From: Desulfobacterales bacterium
GTDB taxonomy: Bacteria; Desulfobacterota; Desulfobacteria; Desulfobacterales; JAAELO01
Direction of reading: 5' to 3'
DNA: 64,000 nucleotides
NCBI GenBank assembly: GCA_024226555.1
Contig: JAAELO010000011.1
Span: 40,517 to 104,516 of the forward strand
Positions 8,038-17,781 of the stretch are shown here, one piece after another (position 1 is the stretch's first letter; each line of letters opens with the position of its first letter). The notes under the pieces were generated by a model that was not told where the DNA came from, did no database searches, and was given only the letters and a program-made list of their open reading frames with translations. Position numbers and translations under genes: made by a program.

Positions 8038-8460
8038 TTAAAACAGAGTTCGCAGCAAACGTTTAAAAATTATTTTCTCTTCCATTGAAAAATTTTCCAG
8101 CAATGAATCATTACCATTTCTTCTTACTTTGATTAACTCTTCTTTAAGGTCATTGGCCTTATCCGACGGATAAAGATGGAAAATTCTTTTATCATTTTCA
8201 TCCTGTCGTTTCTCTATCCAACCTCCATCTTCAAGGCGGTCTAAAATACCAGACAATGTTGCCTTATCAAGGATCAACGCTTTTCCCAAATCTGCTGCTG
8301 TGGACCCTTCCTGATACCAGATTCCTTCAAGAATAAGATGTTGCATATTGGTAAGTCCATACGGGACTAATCTTTTTTTTAAAAGGCCATGAGCTTTTTG
8401 ATGTGCTTTGGCCAGAAAGAAAAATGTACAATCCGGTACATTACTCGGTATATTTTCCAT
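8038..8460 (-). CDS. MarR-family transcriptional regulator
   Basis: A 140-residue winged-helix DNA-binding protein. It contains TAADLGKALILDKATLSGILDRLEDGGWIEKRQDENDKRIFHLYP, the MarR recognition helix plus the wing with the D.R motif. The start is placed at MENIPSNVPD because AAAGGAGTTTGAT precedes that ATG; the longer frame lacks a site. It probably regulates itself and the acyl-CoA dehydrogenase immediately downstream, since related 16-bp motifs precede both. Such regulators often sense phenolic or acyl-CoA ligands; the ligand here is unknown. Confidence 0.88.
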   Translation of the reverse strand: MENIPSNVPDCTFFFLAKAHQKAHGLLKKRLVPYGLTNMQHLILEGIWYQEGSTAADLGKALILDKATLSGILDRLEDGGWIEKRQDENDKRIFHLYPSDKANDLKEELIKVRRNGNDSLLENFSMEEKIIFKRLLRTLF

Positions 8461-8470
8461 ATCAAACTCC

Positions 8471-8486
8471 TTTGTATACGAACAAA
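8471..8486. promoter_or_regulatory. Candidate MarR operator 1, before the marR-like gene
   Basis: TTTGTATACGAACAAA has TTTGT/ACAAA half-sites around a 6-bp centre, on the 5' side of the marR-like ribosome site, a usual place for autoregulation. Confidence 0.5.
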
Positions 8487-8522
8487 TATCCAAACTTTAA
8501 AAATATGTCAATATTATTTGTA

Positions 8523-8611
8523 GGGAAATCTCTAATAACTGGTCTTTTTGCGAAACACAGATATAATAAAAACAAAGTATTTCGCCAAAAGAGAGGTTAT
8601 TAGAGATTCCC
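8523..8611. mobile_element. MITE-like element (89 bp)
   Basis: Termini GGGAAATCTCTAATAACTG and TTATTAGAGATTCCC. The interior keeps CTTTTTGCGAAACAC and TTTCGCCAAAAG. It lies about 60 bp upstream of the marR-like start codon. No target duplication is evident. Confidence 0.85.
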
Positions 8612-8847
8612 TTATGTTATATTTTACATGACCTTTTTCCAGCATATAAAAAGCAATAAACCAGACAGTATGAAAACATAAATTACAAAATCAGAAAAGG
8701 AGACTCTAATGAAAAGACTTCCTTAAAGTATTAGAACAACATACGATAAAAGGACAGCCCATCTCTTACCAAGTAATAAGAAACACCATCCAACCCCTTA
8801 TTTCATTACAGGGAACCCCACAATAGGCTTGTTAGTATTGTGCTATC
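8612..8847. other. Intergenic stretch with possible gene remnant
   Basis: No intact gene. A ribosome site (AAAAGGAGA) precedes an ATG at about 8709 that stops after five codons. A neighbouring frame reads KVLEQHTIKGQPISYQVIRN for about 30 codons, so a frameshifted gene relic is possible but its family cannot be identified. Confidence 0.3.
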
Positions 8848-9627
8848 CTACCAAATCCCTTTGGATTTTTGTTCTTTAATAATTTTTAACATTTCATTAG
8901 AGATAGTCTTTGGTTTTTTTTTTATAATTTCATTAACAATTTTTTTCAATTTTTTGTCTGCTTTTATCTTCATCATAATTAGATATTTAAGTACAGATTT
9001 ATGGGTTTTGCAATTTCCTGCAAGTGAGTGCTTAGCATTGTAGCCTGCCAGAAAAGTTAATATATTTAATCTCTCTTCAGTATTTATAAGGTTACCTGTT
9101 AATTTATCTAAAAACTCTATATCGCCGGAAGCAAAAAAAGCTGCCCAATACATATCATTTAAAACAGGTGAATTGTTAACCATAGAAAATATTTCGGAAG
9201 GATTTGCATTAAGTGCTTTCATTAAAATTTTTTTAGTGTACTTGTTTTGTGAATTAATAATAACTTTCCACTTTTTATGTCTGGATTTGTTTTTGTAAAA
9301 AATTTGATTCATAAAAACAATAGTATTAATAGTTGTATCTCTATTGAGTACTTTATCATTGTTTTTACCAATAAAATTTATGAAATTCTTAACAAGTTCA
9401 GGACGAGGATTGAGGTAATAAAAAGTAGTGGCTTTAGTATACTTTTTAAAAGTTAGAGTTTTTTTGTGAACTTTATAGACTTTTTTTTTATGCTCTTTAT
9501 TAACTTTTTTTATTTTTTGCTTTTTTTTACTTTTATTAATTATATGTTTTTCTTTTACCGCAGTATTACTAATACATCCAACCAAAACAGATATTATAAT
9601 AATCAAAAAGATATTTCTTCTTTTCAT
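8848..9627 (-). CDS. Hypothetical Lys-rich lipoprotein
   Basis: A 259-residue protein with a lipoprotein signal peptide (lipobox LVGC, Cys18). A very basic Lys-rich linker (roughly residues 25-65, KKKQKIKKVNKEHKKK...) follows, then a mostly helical domain with ANPSEIFSMVNN and a Lys-rich C-terminus. No family recognised; the helical part could be a HEAT-like repeat. The ribosome site AAGGTGAATAG is good, and a MITE sits 34 bp upstream of the start. The basic linker might contact phospholipid, LPS or peptidoglycan, but this is a guess. Confidence 0.65.
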   Translation of the reverse strand: MKRRNIFLIIIISVLVGCISNTAVKEKHIINKSKKKQKIKKVNKEHKKKVYKVHKKTLTFKKYTKATTFYYLNPRPELVKNFINFIGKNNDKVLNRDTTINTIVFMNQIFYKNKSRHKKWKVIINSQNKYTKKILMKALNANPSEIFSMVNNSPVLNDMYWAAFFASGDIEFLDKLTGNLINTEERLNILTFLAGYNAKHSLAGNCKTHKSVLKYLIMMKIKADKKLKKIVNEIIKKKPKTISNEMLKIIKEQKSKGIW

Positions 9628-9661
9628 CTATTCACCTTAAATATTTTTAAATTATAATAGT

Positions 9662-9790
9662 GGGAATCTCTAATAACTGCTCTTTTTGCAAAATACTTCG
9701 TTATTACCAAAAAAAACTGCTGTAAAATCGGTTCGTTATTTTTGGTCATGCCTTGTATTTCATCAAAAATTCTAATTATTAGAGGTTACC
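9662..9790. mobile_element. MITE-like element (129 bp)
   Basis: Left end GGGAATCTCTAATAACTGC, right end TCTAATTATTAGAGGTTACC. The interior includes TTTTTGCAAAATACTTCG and GCCTTGTATTTCATCAAAAA. Confidence 0.88.
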
Positions 9791-10119
9791 TATTATTAAT
9801 CAATAAATTCGTGTTCAAAGGAATCAATTCAAATTTCCTTTGATTCTATTATGCCGAATAAATCATCTAATGGGTATGGATTTTTCATAATTATTTTTAT
9901 TTTTTTTAAAAAAAGATTTTCATATAAAATTCTATTACTAAATATTAAACTTATAATTGATGTAAAGAATAGATAAGAAAATTTTGATTTACAATTGATA
10001 AGACTGTAATTTCAAGAATGATTTAAATAAAAAAAGAGGTAATCAAAAGGTAATTTTGTAAATTTAATTAAAATTATAATTTTTTTTATATCATTTACAT
10101 TGACTAAGTAAAAAACTTG

Positions 10120-10138
10120 TCCCTGACTTGATCAGGGA
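10120..10138. repeat. Small hairpin
   Basis: TCCCTGA-CTTGA-TCAGGGA, a perfect 7-bp stem next to the nested inverted repeat at 10143. Confidence 0.5.
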
Positions 10139-10142
10139 TCTA

Positions 10143-10239
10143 AACAACAAGGTACTAACGTTCGTTCAGGCGTGAGTATGTTTTATTAGTTTGTTTCTAA
10201 AATCATAAAACAAACTATTTGAACGTTTGATCGGTTGTT
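10143..10239. repeat. Nested inverted repeat downstream of the epimerase gene
   Basis: Three concentric arm pairs: AACAAC/GTTGTT, AACGTTC/GAACGTT and AGTTTGTTT/AAACAAACT, with unequal bulges (24 nt on the left, 4 nt on the right). The rest of the gap 9791-10285 is AT-rich with no gene. Confidence 0.5.
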
Positions 10240-10285
10240 ATAACATAGCATATGAAGGATTTTACTTAGCCACTCTAAACCAAAC

Positions 10286-10690
10286 TTAGTCCCTTTGACA
10301 AAGTTCGACTAAAACACCCGCCGTAGCCTTAGGATGTAAAAAAGCAATTTTAGCTCCACCAGCTCCAATTCTTGGGGTCTGATCAATAAGCTTTATTCCC
10401 TTTTCCTTTAACTCAGCAAGTGCTTCCTCAATATTCTCCACTCGAAAAGCTACATGCTGCATCCCCTGACCCTTTTTTTCAATATACTTTGCAACAGGTC
10501 CATCCGGAGATGTTGATTCCAATAACTCAACTTCACTCTCCCCAACAGGGAAAAAGGCAGTTGTTACTTTTTGTTCCTCTACAGTTTCTGCCCCTTCAAA
10601 TTCAAGTCCCAATACATCTTTCCAGAAACTTTTACCCTCTTCAATACTATTAACGGCAATACCTAAATGATCAATCTTAAGAATCTTCAT
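10286..10690 (-). CDS. mce: Methylmalonyl-CoA epimerase
   Basis: A 134-residue enzyme of the glyoxalase/VOC fold that interconverts (S)- and (R)-methylmalonyl-CoA. Family signatures are DHLGIAV at the N-terminus (metal-ligand His8), GEGESEVELLE-type strand (here VGESEVELLES), GQGMQHVAFRV with a metal-ligand His, and the C-terminal GVLVELCQ with the ligand Glu. Length is normal. TTAGGAGAAT precedes the ATG. It is transcribed away from the methylmalonyl-CoA mutase cluster starting at 12345, which uses its product; a TetR regulator lies between them. Confidence 0.93.
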   Translation of the reverse strand: MKILKIDHLGIAVNSIEEGKSFWKDVLGLEFEGAETVEEQKVTTAFFPVGESEVELLESTSPDGPVAKYIEKKGQGMQHVAFRVENIEEALAELKEKGIKLIDQTPRIGAGGAKIAFLHPKATAGVLVELCQRD

Positions 10691-10772
10691 AACTAATTCT
10701 CCTAAGTTCTTCGGGTTTAATTAATTAAAATAGTTAAACCTCTATTTATTTAAAGTGCCTTGTACCTTTTAT

Positions 10773-11010
10773 GGGAAACCTCTAATAACTGCCTATAAAA
10801 CAAAAGTCTTTATTTTTGTTTATTTTGACCGAACTACAAGGTTTTAGTAACTCAACTTGTAATACTGTGAATGCTTCGCATTACACTGAGTCGTTCCAAA
10901 AAAAAGAACTGTTGTAATGTTTATAAATTAAAGTTTTTTATAAACGAACCAACTCGTTTTTTTTTCCTCATCCTTGTTTTTTAATCAAAATTCTAATTAT
11001 AAGAGGTTCC
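10773..11010. mobile_element. MITE-like element, long form (238 bp)
   Basis: Left end GGGAAACCTCTAATAACTGCC, right end TTCTAATTATAAGAGGTTCC. The interior has the long-form block TTTATAAATTAAAGTTTTTTATAAACGAACC plus an extra stretch of about 60 bp (TACAAGGTTTTAGTAACTC...) not seen in other copies. It lies upstream of mce. Confidence 0.82.
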
Positions 11011-11157
11011 TATATTGTATTAAAGATGACGATACAGAAAATACATTTAAAAAGTCAATTATAATTCAACGTAAATTTTGAGTAATTTTTTGTAAAAACT
11101 GAATTTTTTTCTGAATTAAATTCAAAAATTTAGAAAAGTGTCGAAAAATATCAAAAT

Positions 11158-11188
11158 AAGGTAACATTGTTACCTTAACGATACCGTT
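11158..11188. promoter_or_regulatory. Candidate TetR-type operator
   Basis: AAGGTAACA-T-TGTTACCTT is a perfect 19-bp palindrome (11158-11176), followed at once by TAACG-ATAC-CGTTA (11175-11188). It lies in the 460-bp gap upstream of the TetR-family gene. No other palindrome of this quality is in the gap. Confidence 0.5.
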
Positions 11189-11472
11189 AGGATAAGAGAT
11201 TTGTATTAGGAATAATAATATCAATCTAATAAAAGGTCTGACCAATGTGTAACGCGTGTGTATAATGAAGAATAAATCAATAAATATTTCATAAAATATG
11301 AAAATAAATGTAATTTATATGAGAAATAAATTGAAAAAACATATGAAATGTTCTCTTATGTTATAAACCAATTAAAATGGAATTGTTGTTAAAAACCATT
11401 GTTTTAGAGTGCTTTGGTCGAAAAATAAGGCGTTTACGAACATTTTATTAATTATAACCGAGTGATGTAACA

Positions 11473-12075
11473 ATGTTTTCCAAAATAAATGATGATGTAT
11501 ACAAGAGGTTAGAGTCTGCAGTACTTGAAATCTTTTCCCAGTCAGATTTCCACAAAGCCAGTGTCAGAGCTATTGCAAAACATGCTGGAATAAGTTTCAG
11601 CACAATCTATAAAAATTTCGACAGCAAGGAAGATCTTCTATTTGCATATATAGATATCTGGCTAGGAGACCTTACCGATAGAATCATTGATCACCTTCAG
11701 GGGATCAAGGTTCTGAAAGAAAAGCTTAGAAAAGTGTTTTGGATTCAACTGGATTATTATGAGAAAAACCCCAAGTTTGCAAAAATACTTTTCATGACAC
11801 TTCCTATGCAAACCTGGATGAGCGACAAATCTTTTCAACAGAGAAAAATGGTTAGCCTTTTCCTTGATGTTATTAAAAAGGGACAGGAAGAAGGTGTTTT
11901 AGATCCAAATGTCAGAGCGGGAGTCATGCTGGATTTTATGCTTGGCTTAGTTCAAAGATCGTTTGTTATGTGGATGTCAAGGGAGCAAAAAGACAGTCTT
12001 TCTGAAAGTGCAGATCAGTATTTTAAAATGGTGTGGCGTTCAATATCTAAACCAGATGTGCCATACGGTTTCTAA
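11473..12075 (+). CDS. TetR/AcrR-family transcriptional regulator
   Basis: A 200-residue dimeric DNA-binding protein. The N-terminal helix-turn-helix is VRAIAKHAGISFSTIYKNFDSKEDLLFAYID (about residues 32-62), followed by a helical ligand-binding domain. It lies just before the methylmalonyl-CoA mutase operon and near the epimerase gene, so it may control methylmalonyl-CoA or acyl-CoA metabolism. The ribosome site is weak. A 191-bp MITE separates it from the mutase operon. Confidence 0.85.
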   Translation: MFSKINDDVYKRLESAVLEIFSQSDFHKASVRAIAKHAGISFSTIYKNFDSKEDLLFAYIDIWLGDLTDRIIDHLQGIKVLKEKLRKVFWIQLDYYEKNPKFAKILFMTLPMQTWMSDKSFQQRKMVSLFLDVIKKGQEEGVLDPNVRAGVMLDFMLGLVQRSFVMWMSREQKDSLSESADQYFKMVWRSISKPDVPYGF

Positions 12076-12112
12076 TATAGTTTTATGGAGCAGTAGAGAT
12101 TTAAGTTTTATT

Positions 12113-12303
12113 AGGGTCTATAGTAATTAGAATTTTTATTGAAATACAAGGCGTGACGTTTATAAAAGCTTTAGTTTTATAAAATCTACAAAAAATAACG
12201 AGATGGTTCGTTTATAAAAAGCTTTAATTTATAAACATTACAACAGTTATTTTTTTAGGAACAACGCAGTAGTTCGATCAAAAGGCAATTATTAGAGATT
12301 CTC
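12113..12303. mobile_element. MITE-like element, long form, reverse orientation
   Basis: Left end GGGTCTATAGTAATTAGAATTTT (degenerate), right end CAATTATTAGAGATTCTCT. The interior carries TTTATAAAAGCTTTAG and AACGAGATGGTTCGTTTATAAAAAGC. It ends 41 bp before the mutase start codon, so the operon promoter must lie in or just after the element, or transcripts must read through it. Confidence 0.85.
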
Positions 12304-12344
12304 TAAAAAATTATTCGTCAAAAAAGAATTACGGGAGAACTTAA

Positions 12345-14468
12345 ATGACTGAAAAACCAGATGTTTCAAAATGGAAAGAGTTAGCCGAAAAAGAATTAAG
12401 AGGAAAACCTCTTGAAGATCTTACCTGGAAAACACCAGAAGGTATTGATGTAAAACCCTTATACACAGCAGAAGATATCAAAGATATTCCATCAGCTGAT
12501 ACTCTACCTGGCTTTAATCCATATGTAAGAGGGCCAAAGGCAACAATGTATACAGGAAGACCCTGGACAATCAGACAATATGCCGGCTTCTCAACAGCTA
12601 AAGAATCAAACGCTTTTTACAGAAAAAACCTTGCTGCCGGACAGAAAGGGCTTTCAATAGCATTCGACCTTGCTACACACAGGGGTTATGACTCCGATCA
12701 TGCAAGAGTGGTTGGTGATGTCGGTAAAGCTGGTGTTGCAGTTGATTCTGTTGAAGACATGAAAATACTTTTTGATCAGATACCACTTGATGAGATGACA
12801 GTGTCCATGACAATGAATGGTGCTGTTCTTCCAATTCTTGCCGGATATATTGTTGCTGCCGAAGAGCAGGGTGTTTCTCAGGATAAGCTTGGTGGAACAA
12901 TTCAAAATGATATATTAAAGGAGTATCTCACAAGAAATACATATATATACCCACCTACACCGTCCATGAGGATAGTTTCCGACATTATTGGTTATTGTTC
13001 AGAAAATATGCCTAAGTACAATACTGTTAGTATTAGTGGTTACCATATTATGGAAGCAGGAGCAGATTCTGTTCTTCAAACAGCTTTTACTTTAGCTGAT
13101 GGTCTTGAGTATGTAAAAGCAGCATTGTCTGCAGGTCTTGATGTTGATAAATTTGCACCAAGACTTTCTTTCTTCTTTGGAATTGGAATGAATTTCTTCA
13201 TGGATATTGCGATGCTAAGAGCTGCAAGGTTCCTCTGGGCTGAGATAATGAGCGAATTTAATCCAACAAATCCAAAGTCCAGTATGTTAAGAACACATTG
13301 TCAGACTTCAGGTTGGAGCTTGACACAGCAAGACCCTTATAATAATATCATCAGAACGACTTTAGAATGTTTATCAGCAACTTTAGGCGGAACTCAGTCT
13401 TTGCACACAAATTCATTTGATGAAGCCGTTGGTCTGCCAACAGAATTTTCAGCAAGAATAGCAAGAAATACCCAGATAGTTGTTCAGGAAGAATCTCAGA
13501 TTTGTAAGGTAGTGGACCCATTAGGTGGATCTTACTACATTGAATCATTAACCAATGGAATTATAGAAGAAGTAAGAAAGATCTTAAATGAGATTAAAGA
13601 CTTAGGTGGAATGGCAAAAGCTATTGAGTCCGGTATGCCAAAAATGCGTATTGAAGAATCCGCAGCCAAAAGACAGGCCAGAATTGATCAGGGTAAAGAT
13701 GTTATTGTTGGTGTGAATAAGTATAAACTTGAAGATGAAGATATGCTTGATGTTCTTGAAGTTTCCGATGCTGTTCGTACTGAACAGGTTGACAGACTCA
13801 AGAAGATACGAGCTGAGAGAGATGAGAAAAAAGTTACAGAAACACTTGAAGCACTTACAAAATGTGCTGAAGAAGGTGGAAATCTTCTTGAAGCCTGTAT
13901 ACCTGCAATGCGGGCAAGGGCAACGGTTGGTGAAGTTTCAGATGCAATGGAAAAAGTGTTCGGAAGATATGTTGCAACAACACAATGCATATCCGGAGTT
14001 TATGCAGCAGAATTTAGTGATAGTGAAGTTATAACTTCCTTAAGAAAACGTACTGAAGAGTTCATGGAAAAAGAGGGAAGAAGGCCAAGAATACTTCTCA
14101 CTAAGATGGGGCAGGATGGTCATGACAGAGGAGTGAAAGTTATAGCAACTGCATATGCTGATTTTGGTTTTGATGTTGATATAAGCCCAATGTTTCAAAC
14201 TCCTGAGGAAGCAGCAGATATGGCTCTTGAAAACGATGTTCATGTTGTAGGAGTTTCAAGTCTAGCTGCAGGTCATAAAACATTAGTTCCCCAGCTTATT
14301 GAACTTTTAAAAGAGAAGGGAAGTGACGATATTAAGGTTGTAGCTGGTGGCGTTATTCCTCCATCTGACTATGATTTCCTTTTTGAGAAAGGTGTTACAG
14401 CAGTATTTGGACCTGGAACCGTTGTTACTGAATCAGCTAATAAAGTATTGAATGCTCTGGAAAATTAG
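12345..14468 (+). CDS. scpA: Methylmalonyl-CoA mutase, catalytic subunit with B12 domain
   Basis: Adenosylcobalamin enzyme of 707 residues that interconverts (R)-methylmalonyl-CoA and succinyl-CoA. The TIM barrel spans roughly residues 30-550 and includes [31 protein letters not shown] and [22 protein letters not shown]. The C-terminal cobalamin domain carries the base-off motif DGHDRG, with cobalt-ligand His593. Length and the fused B12 domain match the large/MutB-type chain. GGGAG precedes the ATG. MeaB follows after 4 bp, then sucCD, so the product succinyl-CoA feeds directly into succinyl-CoA synthetase. Confidence 0.97.
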   Translation: MTEKPDVSKWKELAEKELRGKPLEDLTWKTPEGIDVKPLYTAEDIKDIPSADTLPGFNPYVRGPKATMYTGRPWTIRQYAGFSTAKESNAFYRKNLAAGQKGLSIAFDLATHRGYDSDHARVVGDVGKAGVAVDSVEDMKILFDQIPLDEMTVSMTMNGAVLPILAGYIVAAEEQGVSQDKLGGTIQNDILKEYLTRNTYIYPPTPSMRIVSDIIGYCSENMPKYNTVSISGYHIMEAGADSVLQTAFTLADGLEYVKAALSAGLDVDKFAPRLSFFFGIGMNFFMDIAMLRAARFLWAEIMSEFNPTNPKSSMLRTHCQTSGWSLTQQDPYNNIIRTTLECLSATLGGTQSLHTNSFDEAVGLPTEFSARIARNTQIVVQEESQICKVVDPLGGSYYIESLTNGIIEEVRKILNEIKDLGGMAKAIESGMPKMRIEESAAKRQARIDQGKDVIVGVNKYKLEDEDMLDVLEVSDAVRTEQVDRLKKIRAERDEKKVTETLEALTKCAEEGGNLLEACIPAMRARATVGEVSDAMEKVFGRYVATTQCISGVYAAEFSDSEVITSLRKRTEEFMEKEGRRPRILLTKMGQDGHDRGVKVIATAYADFGFDVDISPMFQTPEEAADMALENDVHVVGVSSLAAGHKTLVPQLIELLKEKGSDDIKVVAGGVIPPSDYDFLFEKGVTAVFGPGTVVTESANKVLNALEN

Positions 14469-14472
14469 ATAG

Positions 14473-15462
14473 ATGAATAAGCTTTCAACTAAAGATTATA
14501 TAGATGGGGTTTTGGCCTGTGACAGAAGAGTTCTTGCAAAAACAATTACTCTTATAGAAAGCTCTTTGAAAGAGCATCAGGATCAGGCAAAAAAAATACT
14601 TGATGAACTGCTTCCCCACACAGGCGGATCGATTCGTTTAGGAATCACAGGAGTACCTGGTGTTGGTAAGAGTACTTTTGTTGAAAGCCTTGGAGTATAT
14701 TTAGTTAACGAAAAAAAGAAAGTGGCTGTTTTAGCAGTTGATCCTTCGAGTACTAGAAGTGGTGGTAGTATTTTAGGCGACAAAACAAGGATGGAAAAGC
14801 TATCAGTTTTGAAAAATGCCTTTATAAGGCCATCACCTTCAAGTGGTACTTTGGGAGGAGTTGCAAGAAAAACAAGAGAAACAATGCTTGTTTGTGAGGC
14901 CGCTGGATTTGATGTGGTTCTTGTTGAAACTGTGGGTGTTGGACAATCTGAAGTTGAAGTTTCCGAAATGGTTGATTTCTTCATGGTTCTGATGCTGGCA
15001 GGAGCTGGTGACGAACTTCAGGGGATAAAAAAAGGGATTCTTGAGATAGCTGACTCAATTATTATCAATAAATCTGATGGTGATAATGTGGAAAATGCTA
15101 AGAAGGCAAGACAGGAATATGAAATGGCCCTGCACTTTTTACAAAGTCCTTCGAAGCTTTGGACTTCACCAGTTCAGACATGTAGTGCTTTAAACAATTC
15201 AGGAATTGAAGATGCATGGAACACTGTTATATCACACTCGGAAAAGATGAAAGAGGTTGGTGAGTTCTCTTCCAAAAGAACAAAACAGTCTCTTTCCTGG
15301 ATGTGGTCTATGGTAGAAGAGGGTTTAAAGAATCGCTTTAATAATAATGAAAGAGTGAAAAAGCAGTTGCCGGGTATTGCGGGAAAAGTTGAAAATGGTA
15401 TGACAGCCCCAACCGTTGCAGCTGAAAAACTTTTATCCTTAATGGATAAAGGTTACATATAA
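14473..15462 (+). CDS. meaB: MeaB/ArgK-family GTPase, chaperone of methylmalonyl-CoA mutase
   Basis: A 329-residue G3E-family P-loop GTPase that loads and protects the cobalamin cofactor of the mutase. The Walker A is GVPGVGKSTF. Further motifs are AVDPSSTRSGGSILGDKTRM (switch region), VETVGVGQSE (Walker B/switch II) and NKSDG (the NKxD base-recognition site). It starts 4 bp after the mutase stop, consistent with translational coupling. Length is normal for the family. Confidence 0.95.
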   Translation: MNKLSTKDYIDGVLACDRRVLAKTITLIESSLKEHQDQAKKILDELLPHTGGSIRLGITGVPGVGKSTFVESLGVYLVNEKKKVAVLAVDPSSTRSGGSILGDKTRMEKLSVLKNAFIRPSPSSGTLGGVARKTRETMLVCEAAGFDVVLVETVGVGQSEVEVSEMVDFFMVLMLAGAGDELQGIKKGILEIADSIIINKSDGDNVENAKKARQEYEMALHFLQSPSKLWTSPVQTCSALNNSGIEDAWNTVISHSEKMKEVGEFSSKRTKQSLSWMWSMVEEGLKNRFNNNERVKKQLPGIAGKVENGMTAPTVAAEKLLSLMDKGYI

Positions 15463-15504
15463 TACTATTTTAAAAAAGCCTTAATAATAAAGGAGAAATA
15501 TTAA

Positions 15505-16665
15505 ATGAAAATCCATGAATATCAGGGAAAAGAGCTTTTTAGAAAGCACAACATCCCTGTACCGGATGGTAGTGTTGCATTCAGTGTTGATGAAGCAAAA
15601 GGTATAGCTAAAAAATTAGGTGGCTTTCCTGTTGTTGTTAAGGCTCAAATACACGCAGGTGGTCGGGGTAAAGGTGGTGGAGTTAAACTTGCCAACTCCA
15701 TGGAAGAGGTTAAAAAATATGCAGATGAGATTCTTGGCATGAATCTTATTACTCATCAAACAGGACCTGAAGGTCGTATAGTAAAAAAACTGCTTGTAGA
15801 ACAGGGTATAGACATCAAAAAAGAGCTATACCTAAGTATCATTCCAGATAGAGAAACTGCAAAGATAGTAATTATAGCAAGTGAAGCTGGTGGAATGGAT
15901 ATTGAGGCTGTTGCAGACGAAACTCCTGAAAAAATAATCAAAGCATACATTAATCCAATGCTTGGAATTCAGGCATACCACAGCAGAGAGATCGCATTTG
16001 GCTTGAATTTACCCCCTGCTCTCATGAAGCAGTTCTTCGGGATGTTAAAAAATCTTTATAATCTTTTTGTTGATTATGACTGCTCTCTTGTTGAGATAAA
16101 TCCTCTTGTAATTACAGGAGATGATAAGATAATTGCTGCTGATGCAAAAGTTGATATCGATGGCAACGGTCTTTTCAGACATAAAGACATCATCTCTTAC
16201 AGAGATCTCGATGAAGAAGATCCCCTTGAAGTTGAAGCATCCAAATTTAATTTAAATTATATTAACCTGGATGGAAATATAGGAAATATAGTTAATGGTG
16301 CAGGGCTTGCGATGGCAACAATGGATATCATTAAGGCCGCTGGCGCAGAACCTGCTAATTTTATGGATGTTGGTGGCGGTGCAACAGCTGAGATGGTTGA
16401 AAATGCATTTAGAATTATTATCCAGGATGAGAAAGTAAAAGGTATTCTAATTAATATTTTTGGTGGGATACTAAGGTGTGATGTTTTTGCAAAAGGTGTA
16501 GTTCAGGCAGCTGAGAAAACAGGTATTAATATTCCTGTTGTCGTAAGAATGGAAGGAACAAATGTTGATGAGGGAAGAAAAATTCTCTCCGAGTCAGGCT
16601 TGAATTTAGATACAGCAGTGGATCTTAAGGATGCTGCTGACAAAGTTGCAAAACTTGTTGCCTAA
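15505..16665 (+). CDS. sucC: Succinyl-CoA synthetase, beta subunit (ADP-forming)
   Basis: A 386-residue ATP-grasp subunit that, with sucD, converts succinyl-CoA, ADP and Pi to succinate, CoA and ATP. Characteristic segments are [42 protein letters not shown] (nucleotide binding), LVEINPLV and [32 protein letters not shown] precedes the ATG. It follows meaB by 42 bp in the methylmalonyl-CoA to succinate operon and gives the substrate-level phosphorylation step. Confidence 0.97.
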   Translation: MKIHEYQGKELFRKHNIPVPDGSVAFSVDEAKGIAKKLGGFPVVVKAQIHAGGRGKGGGVKLANSMEEVKKYADEILGMNLITHQTGPEGRIVKKLLVEQGIDIKKELYLSIIPDRETAKIVIIASEAGGMDIEAVADETPEKIIKAYINPMLGIQAYHSREIAFGLNLPPALMKQFFGMLKNLYNLFVDYDCSLVEINPLVITGDDKIIAADAKVDIDGNGLFRHKDIISYRDLDEEDPLEVEASKFNLNYINLDGNIGNIVNGAGLAMATMDIIKAAGAEPANFMDVGGGATAEMVENAFRIIIQDEKVKGILINIFGGILRCDVFAKGVVQAAEKTGINIPVVVRMEGTNVDEGRKILSESGLNLDTAVDLKDAADKVAKLVA

Positions 16666-16692
16666 AACTAATCGCAAAGCGAGGAAAATAAA

Positions 16693-17565
16693 TTGAGCAT
16701 CTATATAAATAAAGACACAAAACTTCTTGTTCAGGGAATAACAGGAAAAGAGGGGATGTTCCATACACAGCAGTGTGTAACTTATGGAACAAATGTGGTT
16801 GCGGGAGTCACACCTGGTAAAGAAGGCCAGGAGATGGATGGTATTCCCGTCTATAATACAGTTAAAAAAGCAGCCCAGGAAACTGGTGCTGATGCATCTA
16901 TGATTTTTGTACCACCACCTTTTGCTGCAGACGCAATTATGGAAGCGGCTGATGCTGGTATAAAAATTATCACATGTATAACAGAAGGTGTTCCTATTTT
17001 GGATATGATGAAAGTTAAAAATTATATCGAAAATAAGGATGTTAGACTGATTGGACCAAACTGTCCGGGGATTATTACTCCTGGAGAGTGTAAAATAGGA
17101 ATTATGCCTGGACCAATGCATAAGCCTGGTGGACCAATTGGTGTTGTTTCAAGATCAGGAACTCTTACATATGAAGTTGTTCACCAACTTACAGAGCAGG
17201 GAATCGGCCAAACCACATGTATAGGTATTGGTGGTGACCCTGTTAATGGTACAAACTTTATTGATGTATTGAGTGAGTTTCAAAATGATGCCGATACAAC
17301 AGGTATTGTTATGGTTGGAGAGATCGGGGGGAATGCGGAAGAGGAAGCAGCTGCATTTATTAAAGAAAAGGTTACAAAACCTGTTGTTGGATTTATTGCA
17401 GGGCTTACAGCACCTCCAGGCAGAAGAATGGGTCATGCCGGAGCTATCGTAAGTGGAAGCAGTGGTTCAGGACAGGGTAAAATTGAAGCTATGAAATCAA
17501 ATGGTATTCATGTATGTGAAAACCTTGGTGAGCTTGGTGTCCTTTGTGCCAAAGTATTTAATTAA
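16693..17565 (+). CDS. sucD: Succinyl-CoA synthetase, alpha subunit
   Basis: A 290-residue CoA-binding subunit. It has the N-terminal Rossmann domain [33 protein letters not shown], and the phospho-histidine loop [11 protein letters not shown] with the catalytic His248. The start codon is TTG, preceded by GCGAGGAAA; no ATG gives a full N-terminus. It follows sucC by 27 bp. A MITE begins one base after its stop codon and separates it from frdCAB. Confidence 0.97.
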   Translation: MSIYINKDTKLLVQGITGKEGMFHTQQCVTYGTNVVAGVTPGKEGQEMDGIPVYNTVKKAAQETGADASMIFVPPPFAADAIMEAADAGIKIITCITEGVPILDMMKVKNYIENKDVRLIGPNCPGIITPGECKIGIMPGPMHKPGGPIGVVSRSGTLTYEVVHQLTEQGIGQTTCIGIGGDPVNGTNFIDVLSEFQNDADTTGIVMVGEIGGNAEEEAAAFIKEKVTKPVVGFIAGLTAPPGRRMGHAGAIVSGSSGSGQGKIEAMKSNGIHVCENLGELGVLCAKVFN

Positions 17566-17566
17566 A

Positions 17567-17724
17567 GGGAATTACTAATTAGAATTTTTGATGAAGTACA
17601 AGATATTACAAAAAATAACGAGTCGATTCGTTTATAAAAAGGCTTTTATTTTATAAACATTTATAACAGTTTTTTTTGATAATAACGAAGTATTTCGCAA
17701 AAAGATCAATTATTAGAGATTCAC
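17567..17724. mobile_element. MITE-like element between sucD and frdC
   Basis: Left end GGGAATTACTAATTAGAATTTTT, right end CAATTATTAGAGATTCAC, flanked by TTAAA on both sides. The interior has AACGAGTCGATTCGTTTATAAAAAGG and GTATTTCGCAAAAAG. It starts one base after the sucD stop codon. Confidence 0.88.
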
Positions 17725-17781
17725 TTAAAACAATAATGATTATTTGCTCCAATATTATTGAGAAATTATTAAGGGGGTTAA

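Noticed and set aside
10143..10239. Integron attC site
   Set aside because: The arms are nested and asymmetric, but the RYYYAAC/GTTRRRY cores do not match; kept only as an inverted repeat.
12654..13548. Antisense frames within the mutase gene and similar long antisense frames in frdA, malic enzyme, flgK and fliD
   Set aside because: They are shadows of strongly coding genes; no ribosome sites or domain content.
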